64,000 nucleotides of DNA from Owenweeksia sp965229445 (GTDB lineage Bacteria > Bacteroidota > Bacteroidia > Flavobacteriales > Schleiferiaceae), in NCBI GenBank assembly GCA_965229445.1, contig OZ245876.1, positions 1,736,001 through 1,800,000 of the forward strand, read 5' to 3'. The notes under the pieces were generated by a model, which worked only from the letters and a program-made list of their open reading frames with translations, had not been told where the DNA came from and searched no databases. The position numbers and the translations under genes are program-made. Numbering within the stretch: position 1 is the first letter of the stretch; the number at the start of each line of letters is the position of its first letter. Below, piece by piece: positions 24,979 to 34,067 of this stretch.

Positions 24979-26432
24979 TGCGTAATTTCAACTTCAAAAT
25001 GATTGCATCATTGATCAGTATCCTGTTGCTGATCATTGCTATGATGATGTCTCTTACGATTGTGGTAGCTCTCGTCTATAAAGAAGATTGGGAGGCGATG
25101 TTAATCTCAGCTATTGTTACGGCTTTAGCGGGTATTTCCCTGAGACGATTTGGTCAGCATGCCAGTAAAGAGGTGCGAAAACGCGATGGCTTTTTAATTG
25201 TAGCCATGGGTTGGATAGCCATGTCGCTCTTTGGAGCGCTTCCTTTTGTTGTCCACGGTGCCATTCCAAATTTTACGGATGCCTTTTTTGAGACGGTAAG
25301 TGGATTCACCACCACGGGAGCAACTATTTTAACAGATATAGAAGCCATGCCCAAGAGCTTACTTTTTTGGCGCAGTATGACTCATTGGATAGGGGGGATG
25401 GGAATAATTGTACTGGCAGTAGCTATTTTGCCATTATTGGGCGTTGGAGGTATGCAATTGTTTGTGGCGGAAGCTCCCGGTGTAACGCCAGACAAACTTC
25501 ATCCTAGAATCACGGAAACGGCAAAGCGTTTGTGGTTGCTTTATTTTGCGCTTACTATTGCCGAAGCGGTACTCTTATACCTTGCCGGTATGGGTGCTTT
25601 CGACTCTTTGAATCATGCCATGGCTACGATGGCAACTGGGGGTTTTTCTACTAAAAATGCCAGTATTGCACATTATACTCAACCGGCTATACATTATATC
25701 ATCATGCTGTTCATGTTTCTCGCCGGTACCAATTTTACACTCATGTTTCTAGGGTTTACCGGTAAGCTTAAGCGCGTGTTCGCCAACGAGGAATTTAGAG
25801 TTTATGCGATCAACATATTAGTGTTGGCGATCATTACCAGCATTGGATTATACCTTACCGGAAGGTATGGCGTTGAAGAAGCGATGCGATCAGGTTTCTT
25901 CCAGATCATTTCCATCAATACCACCACCGGATTTATATCTGATAATTATCTGCTTTGGCCCAACTTTCTGATGTTTTTAATCTTTGCGCTATTTTTTTCC
26001 GGCGGCTCAACTGGCAGCACTGCTGGAGGGATCAAAATAATGAGGTTGATCGTTCTTATTAAGAATAGCCTCCTGGAATTGAAAAGACAATTTCATCCAA
26101 CGGCAGTACTCCCCGTGAGATTTGGAGGAAAAACGGTTCCTCAAAATGTCACCAACAATATCGCGGCCTTTGTTCTAATCTACATGATCGTATTTTTCCT
26201 CGGTTGCATAGTTATGTCTGCCATGGGATTGGATTTTATGACAGCTGTAGGTACGGTTACGGCCACCTTAGGTAACATCGGACCGGGAATAGGCAATGTA
26301 GGTCCGGTAGATAATTTCTCATCTATCCCCGGATTGGGGAAATGGTTCCTTTCCTTCCTGATGCTAATGGGAAGGCTGGAACTCTTTACCATTCTAATTC
26401 TTTTCTTACCTCAGTTCTGGAGAAACCGATAA
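24978..26432 (+). CDS. trkH: Trk potassium channel subunit TrkH
   Basis: 484 residues, highly hydrophobic, with four pore-loop selectivity segments: ETVSGFTTTGAT, MATGGFSTKNA, INTTTGFISDN and TLGNIGPGIGNVG. Each contains the conserved Gly of the SKT superfamily. The motif SGGSTGSTAGGIKIMR precedes the last repeat. It takes up potassium at the inner membrane together with TrkA, whose gene overlaps upstream. Its stop abuts that of the convergent lipoprotein gene. Confidence 0.96.
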   Translation: MRNFNFKMIASLISILLLIIAMMMSLTIVVALVYKEDWEAMLISAIVTALAGISLRRFGQHASKEVRKRDGFLIVAMGWIAMSLFGALPFVVHGAIPNFTDAFFETVSGFTTTGATILTDIEAMPKSLLFWRSMTHWIGGMGIIVLAVAILPLLGVGGMQLFVAEAPGVTPDKLHPRITETAKRLWLLYFALTIAEAVLLYLAGMGAFDSLNHAMATMATGGFSTKNASIAHYTQPAIHYIIMLFMFLAGTNFTLMFLGFTGKLKRVFANEEFRVYAINILVLAIITSIGLYLTGRYGVEEAMRSGFFQIISINTTTGFISDNYLLWPNFLMFLIFALFFSGGSTGSTAGGIKIMRLIVLIKNSLLELKRQFHPTAVLPVRFGGKTVPQNVTNNIAAFVLIYMIVFFLGCIVMSAMGLDFMTAVGTVTATLGNIGPGIGNVGPVDNFSSIPGLGKWFLSFLMLMGRLELFTILILFLPQFWRNR

Positions 26433-26957
26433 TTAACGGTCAGCGCCAACCGTTTCTGTAGTCACAGGTTCTTCCATGGTTGACGAGTTCCAAATATCTC
26501 TGATACTCTTCCATTGCCCACTTTCTCGGCTAAAAATAACCATATAAAAGCCGTGATCTGCCTCTTCACCAGCGGCATTAAACTGAATCCATTTCCCATT
26601 TTCCACCGCCAGGTCGCCGCGCTGAAATACGTCAATGGTCAGATATTCAAACTGTCTGCCTGAGGTGTCTTGCATGGCGGTAGAACGAAAGTGATCTATC
26701 ATTGCTTTTCTTCCAAAAAGCTGTTCGCGCCCTTCGCCGTAGGTTACCGCATTTTCGGAATAGAACCGAGTAAATAGCTCAACATCTTTGTTGTTGTAGG
26801 CCATGGCCAAGGTATCTTCTAAAGCTTGGATTTGTGCTTTAAGTTCAGCCTGGTCCATAGTGTCTGATTTTTCCTCAACCACCTCAGTAGATCCTTGAGG
26901 TTGACAGGCCATCATGGTAAAAAACAAAATGAACATGCTAAGTGTGAATATTCTCAT
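26433..26957 (-). CDS. SnoaL/NTF2-like domain lipoprotein
   Basis: 174 residues. Signal peptide with lipobox MMAC (Cys18). The domain at about 40-150 (LEDTLAMAYNNKDVELFTRFYSENAVTY...MIDHFR...W.S.RDIWNS) follows the cystatin-like SnoaL/DUF4440 pattern of ketosteroid-isomerase-fold proteins. The envelope location is clear. No catalytic residues were assigned, so the function is unknown. A single-gene unit convergent with trkH. Confidence 0.87.
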   Translation of the reverse strand: MRIFTLSMFILFFTMMACQPQGSTEVVEEKSDTMDQAELKAQIQALEDTLAMAYNNKDVELFTRFYSENAVTYGEGREQLFGRKAMIDHFRSTAMQDTSGRQFEYLTIDVFQRGDLAVENGKWIQFNAAGEEADHGFYMVIFSRESGQWKSIRDIWNSSTMEEPVTTETVGADR

Positions 26958-27390
26958 TGCTGGTGTTTTTGTTTGGATTTATCAATCAAGATACCTAAAA
27001 AATGTAGAATGGCAACTAAAGCTATGTAAACGCCTGAATGGTAAATTGGAGGCTGATGTACTACTATCTGAACAAGTGATTCTTTATGAGCGCTGTACGA
27101 TACTTCCATACCGATCTATTTCACAACTTTTAATTACAAGTATCTAGTAGCAATATGTGAATTCAAGATTTGAAGCACCATTTCTGTAAATAGCACCTTC
27201 GTTTCACTTTTATCAATTCATTCATAAGCCTTATGGTGTGTTTAGACCGAGGCATGTATTTCATCTTGGTCTTATTAAGAATAATTCGCAACTTAATGCT
27301 GGGGACAGCGGGTGCTGGCCCCGGGCAACACCTGACTTCCAACATTCAATACCCTTAAATGCTCGGTATTGCGCGTAATCCTTAGCCTTT
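26958..27390. other. Gene-free 433-bp stretch
   Basis: AT-rich with a GC-rich patch near 27300-27330 (GGGGACAGCGGGTGCTGGCCCCGG). Short open frames here have no ribosome-binding or protein-like features. No tRNA or clear terminator is seen; I see nothing further to call. Confidence 0.5.
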
Positions 27391-29016
27391 CTATACTACC
27401 ACACTGTTTAAAGCTTCGCGTTGCTCCTGAATCTTGGGGTCAGAAATGTACTCATCGTACTCCATCAACTTGTCTAATGAACCTGCCGGACCAAATTCAA
27501 TAATTCGGTTGGCAACTGTTTGCGTAATAGTATGATCATGCGAAGTGAAGAGGATACTACCCTTAAAGTCACGCATAGAGTTGTTCAAAGCCTGAATAGA
27601 CTCCAAATCCAAGTGGTTGGTGGGTTCGTCTAACATTAAGAGGTTAGCTTCCTGCAGCATCACCCTGGAAAGCATGCAGCGTACCTTTTCACCTCCTGAA
27701 AGCACTCGGGCTGATTTCATGCTCTCCTCTCCAGTGAATAGCATCTTACCTAAAAACCCGCGAATGTACACTTCATCCTTGTTACTGGAATACTGACGCA
27801 GCCAATCGATAAGAGAATCATCGGTATCAAAAAATGCCTCATTATCGGTGGGCAAGTAAGCGGTGCTAATCGTTTGTCCGTAAGTGAAGCTTCCCTGATC
27901 TGGCTTGCGCAGACCATTAAGTATTTCTAAAAGCGCCGTGATGGCCAAACTGTTATCACTTAAGAGGGCAATTTTATCCCCACGGTTCATCTTAAAGCTG
28001 AGATTGGCAAATAGTGGTTCGCCATCTTCACTATAGGCGGTTAAATCAGAAACCTCAAGAATTTGATCCCCTGCCTGGCGCTCCTGGTTGAAAATTATGG
28101 CCGGATACTTTCTACTACTCGCCTGAATTTCGTCTACGTTTATCTTTTCTAAAAGTTTCTTCCTACTGGTAGCCTGCTTGCTTTTAGATGCATTGGCACT
28201 AAATCGCTGAATGAATTCCTGTAACTCCTTACGCTTTTCTTCTGCCTTTTTATTGGCCGCTGATCTTTGACGCAAAGCCAGCTGTGACGACTGATACCAA
28301 AATGTGTAATTACCGGTGAACAGGCGTATTTTCTGAAAGTCGATATCGGCGATATGCGTACAAACGGTATCCAGAAAGTGTCTGTCGTGAGAAACAACAA
28401 TAACCGTGTTGCGGAAATTCAGCAGAAAATCCTCTAACCAACCAATAGTCTTAAGGTCCAGATCGTTGGTCGGTTCATCTAATATCAATACGTCCGGATT
28501 ACCAAAAAGAGCCTGCGCTAAGAGTACCCTTACCTTCAGTTTTGGATCCAACTCATTCATCAGCTTGTAATGGTCCGATTCAGGTATTCCCAAACCACTT
28601 AGCAGGGCGGCAGCATCAGATTCCGCATTCCAGCCATCCATTTCTGCAAATTGTTCCTCTAATTCGGAAGCTTTAATGCCATCCTCCTCGGTAAAATCCG
28701 GCTTGGCGTAAATAGCGTCTTTTTCCTGTATCAGCGACCAAAGTTCATGGTGACCCATCATTACCGTATGTAAGACCTGACTTTCATCATACTCCCCATG
28801 ACTCTGTTTTAATACCGCCATGCGCTTTCCGGGTTCCAGGCTTACCGAACCTGTTGTTGGCGATATTTCACCGGAGAGGATCTTTAAAAAAGTGGATTTA
28901 CCGGCGCCATTGGCTCCAATTAAACCGTAGCATCGCTCACCGTGAAACTTGATGTTTACATCATCAAATAATACGCGTTTACCAAATTGTAGAGATACGT
29001 TATTAGCCTGGATCAT
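27391..29016 (-). CDS. ABC-F family ATPase (YbiT-like)
   Basis: 541 residues from the ATG at 29016; a longer reading from 29070 would start upstream of the promoter element at 29040-29047, so it is rejected. Two ABC domains: the first has Walker A GANGAGKST and Walker B LILDEPTND, the second has a degenerate P-loop (LLSDNSLAI), signature LSGGEKVR and LMLDEPTNH. The interdomain linker with basic residues (about 240-320) is the P-site tRNA interaction motif. There are no membrane segments. The family acts on ribosomes, as translation factors or antibiotic-protection proteins; the degenerate second Walker A is typical of YbiT-type members. Confidence 0.94.
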   Translation of the reverse strand: MIQANNVSLQFGKRVLFDDVNIKFHGERCYGLIGANGAGKSTFLKILSGEISPTTGSVSLEPGKRMAVLKQSHGEYDESQVLHTVMMGHHELWSLIQEKDAIYAKPDFTEEDGIKASELEEQFAEMDGWNAESDAAALLSGLGIPESDHYKLMNELDPKLKVRVLLAQALFGNPDVLILDEPTNDLDLKTIGWLEDFLLNFRNTVIVVSHDRHFLDTVCTHIADIDFQKIRLFTGNYTFWYQSSQLALRQRSAANKKAEEKRKELQEFIQRFSANASKSKQATSRKKLLEKINVDEIQASSRKYPAIIFNQERQAGDQILEVSDLTAYSEDGEPLFANLSFKMNRGDKIALLSDNSLAITALLEILNGLRKPDQGSFTYGQTISTAYLPTDNEAFFDTDDSLIDWLRQYSSNKDEVYIRGFLGKMLFTGEESMKSARVLSGGEKVRCMLSRVMLQEANLLMLDEPTNHLDLESIQALNNSMRDFKGSILFTSHDHTITQTVANRIIEFGPAGSLDKLMEYDEYISDPKIQEQREALNSVVV

Positions 29017-29039
29017 TTCTTCTGCATTTTTTGGGGCTG

Positions 29040-29047
29040 CAAAAGTA
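29040..29047 (-). promoter_or_regulatory. -7 element of the ABC-F gene
   Basis: CAAAAGTA on plus reads TACTTTTG on minus, a perfect TAnnTTTG. The predicted start near 29033 leaves a 17-nt leader to the ATG at 29016 and decides the start codon. Confidence 0.5.
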
Positions 29048-29234
29048 AGGAAGTCTGAGGAGCTAGACACTGATTCAGTTCATGAATACAACGAAATATG
29101 CGTGCTGCGGAGTTTAATCATATGTGTTTGGTAATCTGAACATTAGGAGTGGATATGCCTCTAAATGTTCTTCAACCACGGCAATAAATTCTAATTATTT
29201 TGAATCCCTACTTTAGCTATACATCAGAAATGAT

Positions 29235-29759
29235 ATGTCTCAACCACAATTAAGACCGCGTTATCGATATCGTTCCAGGCTTTCAGCTAAGCAGATCAGA
29301 GAGAAAATTATTGGAGCGTTGAAAGACGAAGGACGTAACACTCGTAATATTCAGCAACGCTCCACTGCTCACCATTTAATTCTTTCCTATCCCAAGGAAC
29401 ACAAACACTTCTGGAGTCCAATTTTAGATATCAACCTGGAACCAAGACCTGACAATACATCCCTGGTGCGGGTGCTGATCGGTCCGGAACCTTCGATATG
29501 GACCATGTTTATGTTCTTTTACACCTTAGGTGGTTTGGCAATAATAATGGGAATGATCTTTGGCTTCTCTCAGTATATGCTTGGTAAAGGTTCATGGTAC
29601 TTTATTCTTATACCCGCTGGGCTCATGCTAGTCGGCTTTTTATTTTTCGCTGCCCTGGCAGGCAAGCGCAAGGCAAATAGCCAAATGCACGAATTAAAGA
29701 TCTTTGTGGAAAAAGCTACCGGAGAAGCCATATTTCATGAATCAGAGTATGCCGAATAA
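29235..29759 (+). CDS. Hypothetical protein with two transmembrane helices
   Basis: 174 residues. A basic N-terminus (RPRYRYRSRLS) is followed by a soluble alpha/beta segment (about 18-85), two hydrophobic helices (about 90-110 and 120-143) and a short cytoplasmic tail. No family recognised. It lies 69 bp before the polyketide operon on the same strand and might be its first gene, but no polyketide-related motif supports this. A TACTTTAG box at 29209-29216 may be its -7 element. Confidence 0.75.
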   Translation: MSQPQLRPRYRYRSRLSAKQIREKIIGALKDEGRNTRNIQQRSTAHHLILSYPKEHKHFWSPILDINLEPRPDNTSLVRVLIGPEPSIWTMFMFFYTLGGLAIIMGMIFGFSQYMLGKGSWYFILIPAGLMLVGFLFFAALAGKRKANSQMHELKIFVEKATGEAIFHESEYAE

Positions 29760-29828
29760 CCGGAATCCAGCGATCAAACATATGCGGACGGTCGGTTTTT
29801 CCAACCTGCTCCAATCCTTGATGACATA

Positions 29829-30998
29829 ATGGACGAGCTAGATGAAATACCCGCGCAGAATCGATGCGATGTGCTCATCGCAGGTGGAGGTCTGGCAGGC
29901 CTCACCGCCTCAATAATACTTGCCAGAGCCGGACATCGGGTAATACTAGTCGAGAAAAACGATTATCCGAAACACAAGGTATGTGGTGAATACATTTCCA
30001 ATGAAGTTAGACCCTTATTGGAAAGCCTGAAGCTCTTTCCTGAGAAACTAAAGCCAACTGAAATAGCCAGATTTGCCTGTTCCAATGTTCATGGAAAAGT
30101 GGTGGAGACCAGCTTGGAGTTAGGTGGATTTGGAATTAGTCGCTATGCCTTTGATCACTTCTTATACGATGAAGCACTCAAGGCAGGAGTGGAAGTAAGG
30201 GTAAATACCGAGGTGAGAGAAATCCGTTACCAAAAGCATAACTTCATCGTTAGCACTTCCCCTAAAAACTTACTCAGGGCACGGGTAGTGATAGGAGCAC
30301 ATGGCAAGCGATCAGTGATTGACAAGCGTATGAATCGTTCTTTCATTGAAAACACCACTTCCTACGTGGCTGTAAAACAACATTTTCATGCACAACTCCC
30401 TACGGATCTGGTTAGTCTTCACAATTTTAAAGGGGGGTATGCAGGCCTGTCTGTAGTGGAGAATGCCAAAGTCAACCTGTGCTACCTGACCACAAAAACA
30501 CAAATTTCCAGATATAGCGATCTGGAAGAATTTAGCAGGTTTCATTTAACCATGAACCCACATTTAGCCACTTTTTTAGAAGGTGCATCTGCCATTATGG
30601 AGCGCCCTCTGGTAATAAGTCAGGTTAACTTTAGTAGAAAACCCGTGATAGAAGATCATGTGTTGATGTGTGGCGATGCGGCTGGTTTAATTCACCCCTT
30701 GTGTGGCAATGGCATGGCGATGGCTATCCACGCTGCGGCCCTATGTTCGGGATATGTAAAAGACTACCTGGGGAATAAGATTGATAGAGAAAGCATGGAA
30801 AGACATTATCAAACCAGTTGGCACGCGGTGTTTGGCAAGAGGTTGGCCTTTGGAAATTTATCCAGCCGACTGTTTGGAAAGGACTGGTTGACTGATTTAA
30901 GCCTCCAGTTAGCCCGGCGTTTTCCTGGCTTGCTCCACAATACGGTTCGCATGTCTCACGGCAATTATGTTCACATCAATGACCCTGTTTATGACTGA
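29829..30998 (+). CDS. FAD-dependent oxidoreductase of the polyketide operon
   Basis: 389 residues. The Rossmann motif GGGLAGL (19-25) with acidic strand end VEKNDYPKHKVCGEYIS is characteristic of the geranylgeranyl-reductase/halogenase-like flavoprotein group. The second FAD motif is CGDAAGLIHPLCGNGMAMAI. No clear halogenase WxWxIP motif is seen. It probably hydroxylates or otherwise oxidises the polyketide ring or reduces a chain. It overlaps the methyltransferase start by 8 bp if that starts at 30991, and is the first clear member of the 29.8-36.2 kb operon. Confidence 0.9.
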   Translation: MDELDEIPAQNRCDVLIAGGGLAGLTASIILARAGHRVILVEKNDYPKHKVCGEYISNEVRPLLESLKLFPEKLKPTEIARFACSNVHGKVVETSLELGGFGISRYAFDHFLYDEALKAGVEVRVNTEVREIRYQKHNFIVSTSPKNLLRARVVIGAHGKRSVIDKRMNRSFIENTTSYVAVKQHFHAQLPTDLVSLHNFKGGYAGLSVVENAKVNLCYLTTKTQISRYSDLEEFSRFHLTMNPHLATFLEGASAIMERPLVISQVNFSRKPVIEDHVLMCGDAAGLIHPLCGNGMAMAIHAAALCSGYVKDYLGNKIDRESMERHYQTSWHAVFGKRLAFGNLSSRLFGKDWLTDLSLQLARRFPGLLHNTVRMSHGNYVHINDPVYD

Positions 30999-31728
30999 AC
31001 CCTGGTGGATATACCCTGATCGCAGTGAAGAGGAAGAAATTCTGGACAATCTCGAATTAGAGGGAGCAGCTCATTTCAGAAACCTGAGAGAACTGGCCAT
31101 GGTCAATCGATGGTTGGGTGGCCATAAGGTGCTCTGGCGAGGAATAGATCTTTTTCTTAGGAAACTACCTCAGGAGCCTGGTCCAATAAAAATTGTGGAT
31201 GTAGGATGTGGGGGTGGAGACAACCTGATCTATCTGGCTCAGAAGCTCCGCAAGGCAGGTCATATCGCTAGATTGATAGGGATAGATGCCAGCGCTTCCG
31301 CGGTCAGCTTTTCTCGTGAAGTCACCAGGGAATTTCCAGAAATAGAAATCCTTCATATGAATGTCTTTAGCGAAGAATTCGCCCGCTTAGATGCTGATAT
31401 CTATACTTTCAATCTGGTTCTTCATCATTTTAAAAATCAAGATATTAAAAACATTTTCAAGCATTGCAACAAGGGTGCATACCTCCTGATTAATGACCTC
31501 CAGCGAAACCGCATAGCTTATGTCTTATTTGGCCTCGTTACATTCCTTATTGGATTCTCGCGCATTGGCAGGCATGATGGCTTGCTATCTATAAAGAAAA
31601 GCTTTAGTAGAAGCGACTGGAATTTGCTGTTAGCAAATAAGAGCATAACAAAGCACCGCATATCTTGGTCATGGGCATTTAGATATTTAGTTTTGATACA
31701 ACGAGCTCTAACTAATGGCGATTACTAA
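30991..31728 (+). CDS. SAM-dependent methyltransferase
   Basis: 245 residues from the ATG at 30991, inside the ATGACTGA overlap with the upstream stop; earlier ATGs at 30967 and 30979 would give larger overlaps. The class I motif I is VDVGCGGGDNLIYLA, followed by acidic motif IGIDAS and motif post-I NLVLHHF. A hydrophobic stretch near the C-terminus (YVLFGLVTFLIGF) may contact lipid or a hydrophobic substrate. Likely O- or C-methylation of the type III polyketide product. It overlaps the synthase gene by 14 bp. Confidence 0.9.
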   Translation: MTEPWWIYPDRSEEEEILDNLELEGAAHFRNLRELAMVNRWLGGHKVLWRGIDLFLRKLPQEPGPIKIVDVGCGGGDNLIYLAQKLRKAGHIARLIGIDASASAVSFSREVTREFPEIEILHMNVFSEEFARLDADIYTFNLVLHHFKNQDIKNIFKHCNKGAYLLINDLQRNRIAYVLFGLVTFLIGFSRIGRHDGLLSIKKSFSRSDWNLLLANKSITKHRISWSWAFRYLVLIQRALTNGDY

Positions 31729-32773
31729 AATACTGGCCGCGGCTAAGGCATTGCCTCCACATAGCCGCAGCACCGAAGAGATTTTGCCCTTTATAGATAG
31801 CTGGCTAAATGGAAGCAGTACTCGGACCAAAGAAAAGGTTCATCGGCTGTTTAAATATGCCCAGGTGGATCGACGCTATTCCATTATGTCTCCAGAAGAG
31901 GTGTTTACCAAAACCTCTTTTGCCGAGAAAAACGACATTTTCATTGAACGCATTACGGATCTTGCCGAGGAGGCCTTATTGAAGGCTTTGGAAAAGTCCG
32001 GCATTAAGGGTTCCGCCATTGACTATATCATTACCACAAGTTGCACTGGAATAATGATTCCGTCGGTAGATGCACACCTAATTAACAGACTGAGGTTGCG
32101 GCAGGACATTGTCAGAATGCCGATAACCGAGATGGGATGTGCAGCGGGCGTATCGGCCTTAATTTATGCCCACGAAATTCTCAAGAATCAACCCGATAAA
32201 ACCGCTGCCATTATCGCCCTGGAGTCACCCACGGCTACCTTGCAACATGGAGATCAATCTATGACCAATATGGTGAGCGCCGCCATATTTGGAGATGGTG
32301 TTGCCTGTACTATACTTGGGCCAGGAAAAAATCAAATCCGTCCGGTAATAAAAGATACTGGCATGTATCATTTTTACGATGAGTTGAGAATGATGGGTTT
32401 TGATCTGATTGAGACTGGTTTGCAGATTGTTCTGGACCCCTCGGTTCCAGAAAAAATAAAGCAACATTTTGATGATATATTAATTCCTTTTTTACATAGA
32501 AATAAACTGGAGCTAGCTGATATTGAGCATTTTATTTTCCATCCTGGAGGAAAGAAGATTGTAGAAATGGTGGAGGGATTATTGGCTTCACGAGGAAAGA
32601 ACATTGATGTGACCAGGAGTGTGCTGAGGCAGTATGGGAATATGTCTTCGGCTACCGTCCTCTACGTGCTGGAGGAGTTTCTGGAAAAGAATATTAGAGC
32701 CGGGGAGCGTGGGCTAATGCTGAGCTTTGGTCCGGGATTTTCGGCACAACGCATATTACTGGAATGGCAATGA
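31715..32773 (+). CDS. Type III polyketide synthase (chalcone-synthase family)
   Basis: 352 residues with the family's catalytic triad: Cys142 in TEMGCAAG, His276 in FIFHPGGK and Asn309 in YGNMSSAT. The C-terminal LSFGPGFSAQRILLEW matches the GFGPG motif. These homodimeric enzymes extend an acyl starter with malonyl-CoA and cyclise it to resorcinols, pyrones or naphthols. Dedicated fatty-acid-type genes immediately downstream suggest an unusual long or modified acyl-ACP starter. Overlaps neighbours on both sides. Confidence 0.95.
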   Translation: MAITKILAAAKALPPHSRSTEEILPFIDSWLNGSSTRTKEKVHRLFKYAQVDRRYSIMSPEEVFTKTSFAEKNDIFIERITDLAEEALLKALEKSGIKGSAIDYIITTSCTGIMIPSVDAHLINRLRLRQDIVRMPITEMGCAAGVSALIYAHEILKNQPDKTAAIIALESPTATLQHGDQSMTNMVSAAIFGDGVACTILGPGKNQIRPVIKDTGMYHFYDELRMMGFDLIETGLQIVLDPSVPEKIKQHFDDILIPFLHRNKLELADIEHFIFHPGGKKIVEMVEGLLASRGKNIDVTRSVLRQYGNMSSATVLYVLEEFLEKNIRAGERGLMLSFGPGFSAQRILLEWQ

Positions 32774-33618
32774 AAAACAATAAATGGGCGGTAATTCTTG
32801 GTGCGAGTAGCGGAATGGGATTGGCTTCCGCTCAACGCTTATCCAAAGAAGGCTTTAAGCTTTGCCTCGTTTATAGGGAACGAAAATCAGCCGCCGCAGA
32901 GGCAGAGCAAAAATTTGATCAGCTGAGAGCAGCAGGTAGTGAAGTATTAAGCTTCAATACGGATGCGCTAAATGCTGATAAAATGCTTTCCACGATTAAA
33001 GAATTTAGCTCAAAGGCGGGAAAGCATACTGTCACCTTATTACTCCATTCTATTGCCAGAGGAAACTTGAAACTTATGGCTCCATACAAGCAGGTGTTGC
33101 CATCAGGGGAGCCTTATGCTTCAACCGCAGCGTATTTAGATTCAAATTTCTCTGATAATTCCGGCAGCTTAAGAGAGGACGATTTTTTGCTTACTCTCCA
33201 AGCTATGGCGGTTAGTTTTTACAGCTGGACAAAAGCATTGTGGGAGGCTAATCTTTTTGCTGATCAGGCCACGGTCTTATCACTTACCAGCGAAGGGAGT
33301 CGAAAGGCCTGGCGCAATTATGCGGCCGTCGGAGCTGCCAAGGCCTCTTTAGAATCTATTTCTCGTGCTATGGCGCTCGAGTTTGCACCCTACGGCATCC
33401 GCTCCAATATTTTGCAACCGGGCGTTACCATTACACCTTCCTTTAGACTAATCAAGGGAAATGAACTAATTGAACAACAATCCATATTACGCAATCCCTT
33501 TGGCAGACTCACCACACCTCAGGATGTTGCGAATGTGGTGTACCTAATGAGCCAACCAGAGGCAGCCTGGATAAATGGTGCCGTAATTCCAGTGGATGGA
33601 GGAGAATCCATAGCCTGA
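32764..33618 (+). CDS. FabI-like enoyl-ACP reductase (SDR)
   Basis: 284 residues. N-terminal NAD(P) site GASSGMGLA (13-21). The active site reads Y186-x6-K193 (NYAAVGAAKAS), the Tyr-Lys spacing of FabI enoyl reductases rather than the YxxxK of ketoreductases. HSIARG near 95 matches the FabI HSIAFA/HSIG motif. It also has a long insertion after it (about 105-140). Predicted to reduce the 2-enoyl intermediate in a dedicated chain-building cycle. Its TGA overlaps the next ATG (TGATG). Confidence 0.88.
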   Translation: MAMKNNKWAVILGASSGMGLASAQRLSKEGFKLCLVYRERKSAAAEAEQKFDQLRAAGSEVLSFNTDALNADKMLSTIKEFSSKAGKHTVTLLLHSIARGNLKLMAPYKQVLPSGEPYASTAAYLDSNFSDNSGSLREDDFLLTLQAMAVSFYSWTKALWEANLFADQATVLSLTSEGSRKAWRNYAAVGAAKASLESISRAMALEFAPYGIRSNILQPGVTITPSFRLIKGNELIEQQSILRNPFGRLTTPQDVANVVYLMSQPEAAWINGAVIPVDGGESIA

Positions 33619-34067
33619 TGCGAAGCAAGGAAGAAATATTTAAAGCACTGCCCTATCGCAGACCATTTCTGTTTGTAGATGAGATACTCAAACTGGATCA
33701 GGATGGAGTAGAAGGGTATTATCAATTTAAAGAAGATGAATACTTCTACCAGGGGCACTTCATCGATAATCCGGTTACACCGGGCGTAATTTTAACAGAA
33801 TGTATGGCTCAGATTGGACTGGTAGCGCTGGGGATGTACCTGCTTGGTAATGATTCTGAAAGCCATAAGCCTTCTCTTGCCTTTACCGCCTCTGATGTGG
33901 AATTTCTAGCTATGGTTCATCCGGGGGAATCGGTGAAAGTTATAGGAGAGAAGATACTTTGGCGACTAGGCAAGTTAAAAGTTCGCACGGCTATGTACAA
34001 TGAACGTGAGGAATTAGTGTGCCGGGGAGTACTTTCTGGAATAATTAAAAAACGAGATGATGAGTAA
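33618..34067 (+). CDS. FabZ-like 3-hydroxyacyl-ACP dehydratase
   Basis: 149 residues, hotdog fold. The signature YQGHFIDNPVTPGVILTECMAQIG carries the catalytic His47 and Glu61 in the FabZ arrangement. It would dehydrate 3-hydroxyacyl-ACP made in the operon's own elongation cycle. No ketoreductase gene is present in the cluster, so that step must be borrowed from housekeeping FabG or the reductase next to it. Overlaps the ketosynthase by 11 bp. Confidence 0.93.
   Translation: MRSKEEIFKALPYRRPFLFVDEILKLDQDGVEGYYQFKEDEYFYQGHFIDNPVTPGVILTECMAQIGLVALGMYLLGNDSESHKPSLAFTASDVEFLAMVHPGESVKVIGEKILWRLGKLKVRTAMYNEREELVCRGVLSGIIKKRDDE

Noticed and set aside
26914..27147. 77-codon plus-strand frame after trkH
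   Set aside because: It begins inside the signal-peptide region of the minus-strand lipoprotein gene and has no recognisable protein features.
27290..27340. GC-rich GGTGCTGGCCCCGGGC patch as a terminator or RNA gene
   Set aside because: No T tract and no consistent longer stem; no tRNA-like or known RNA motif.
29017..29070. Earlier start for the ABC-F protein
   Set aside because: A promoter -7 element lies between this start and the conserved MIQANNVSL start, so the upstream codons are probably not transcribed.
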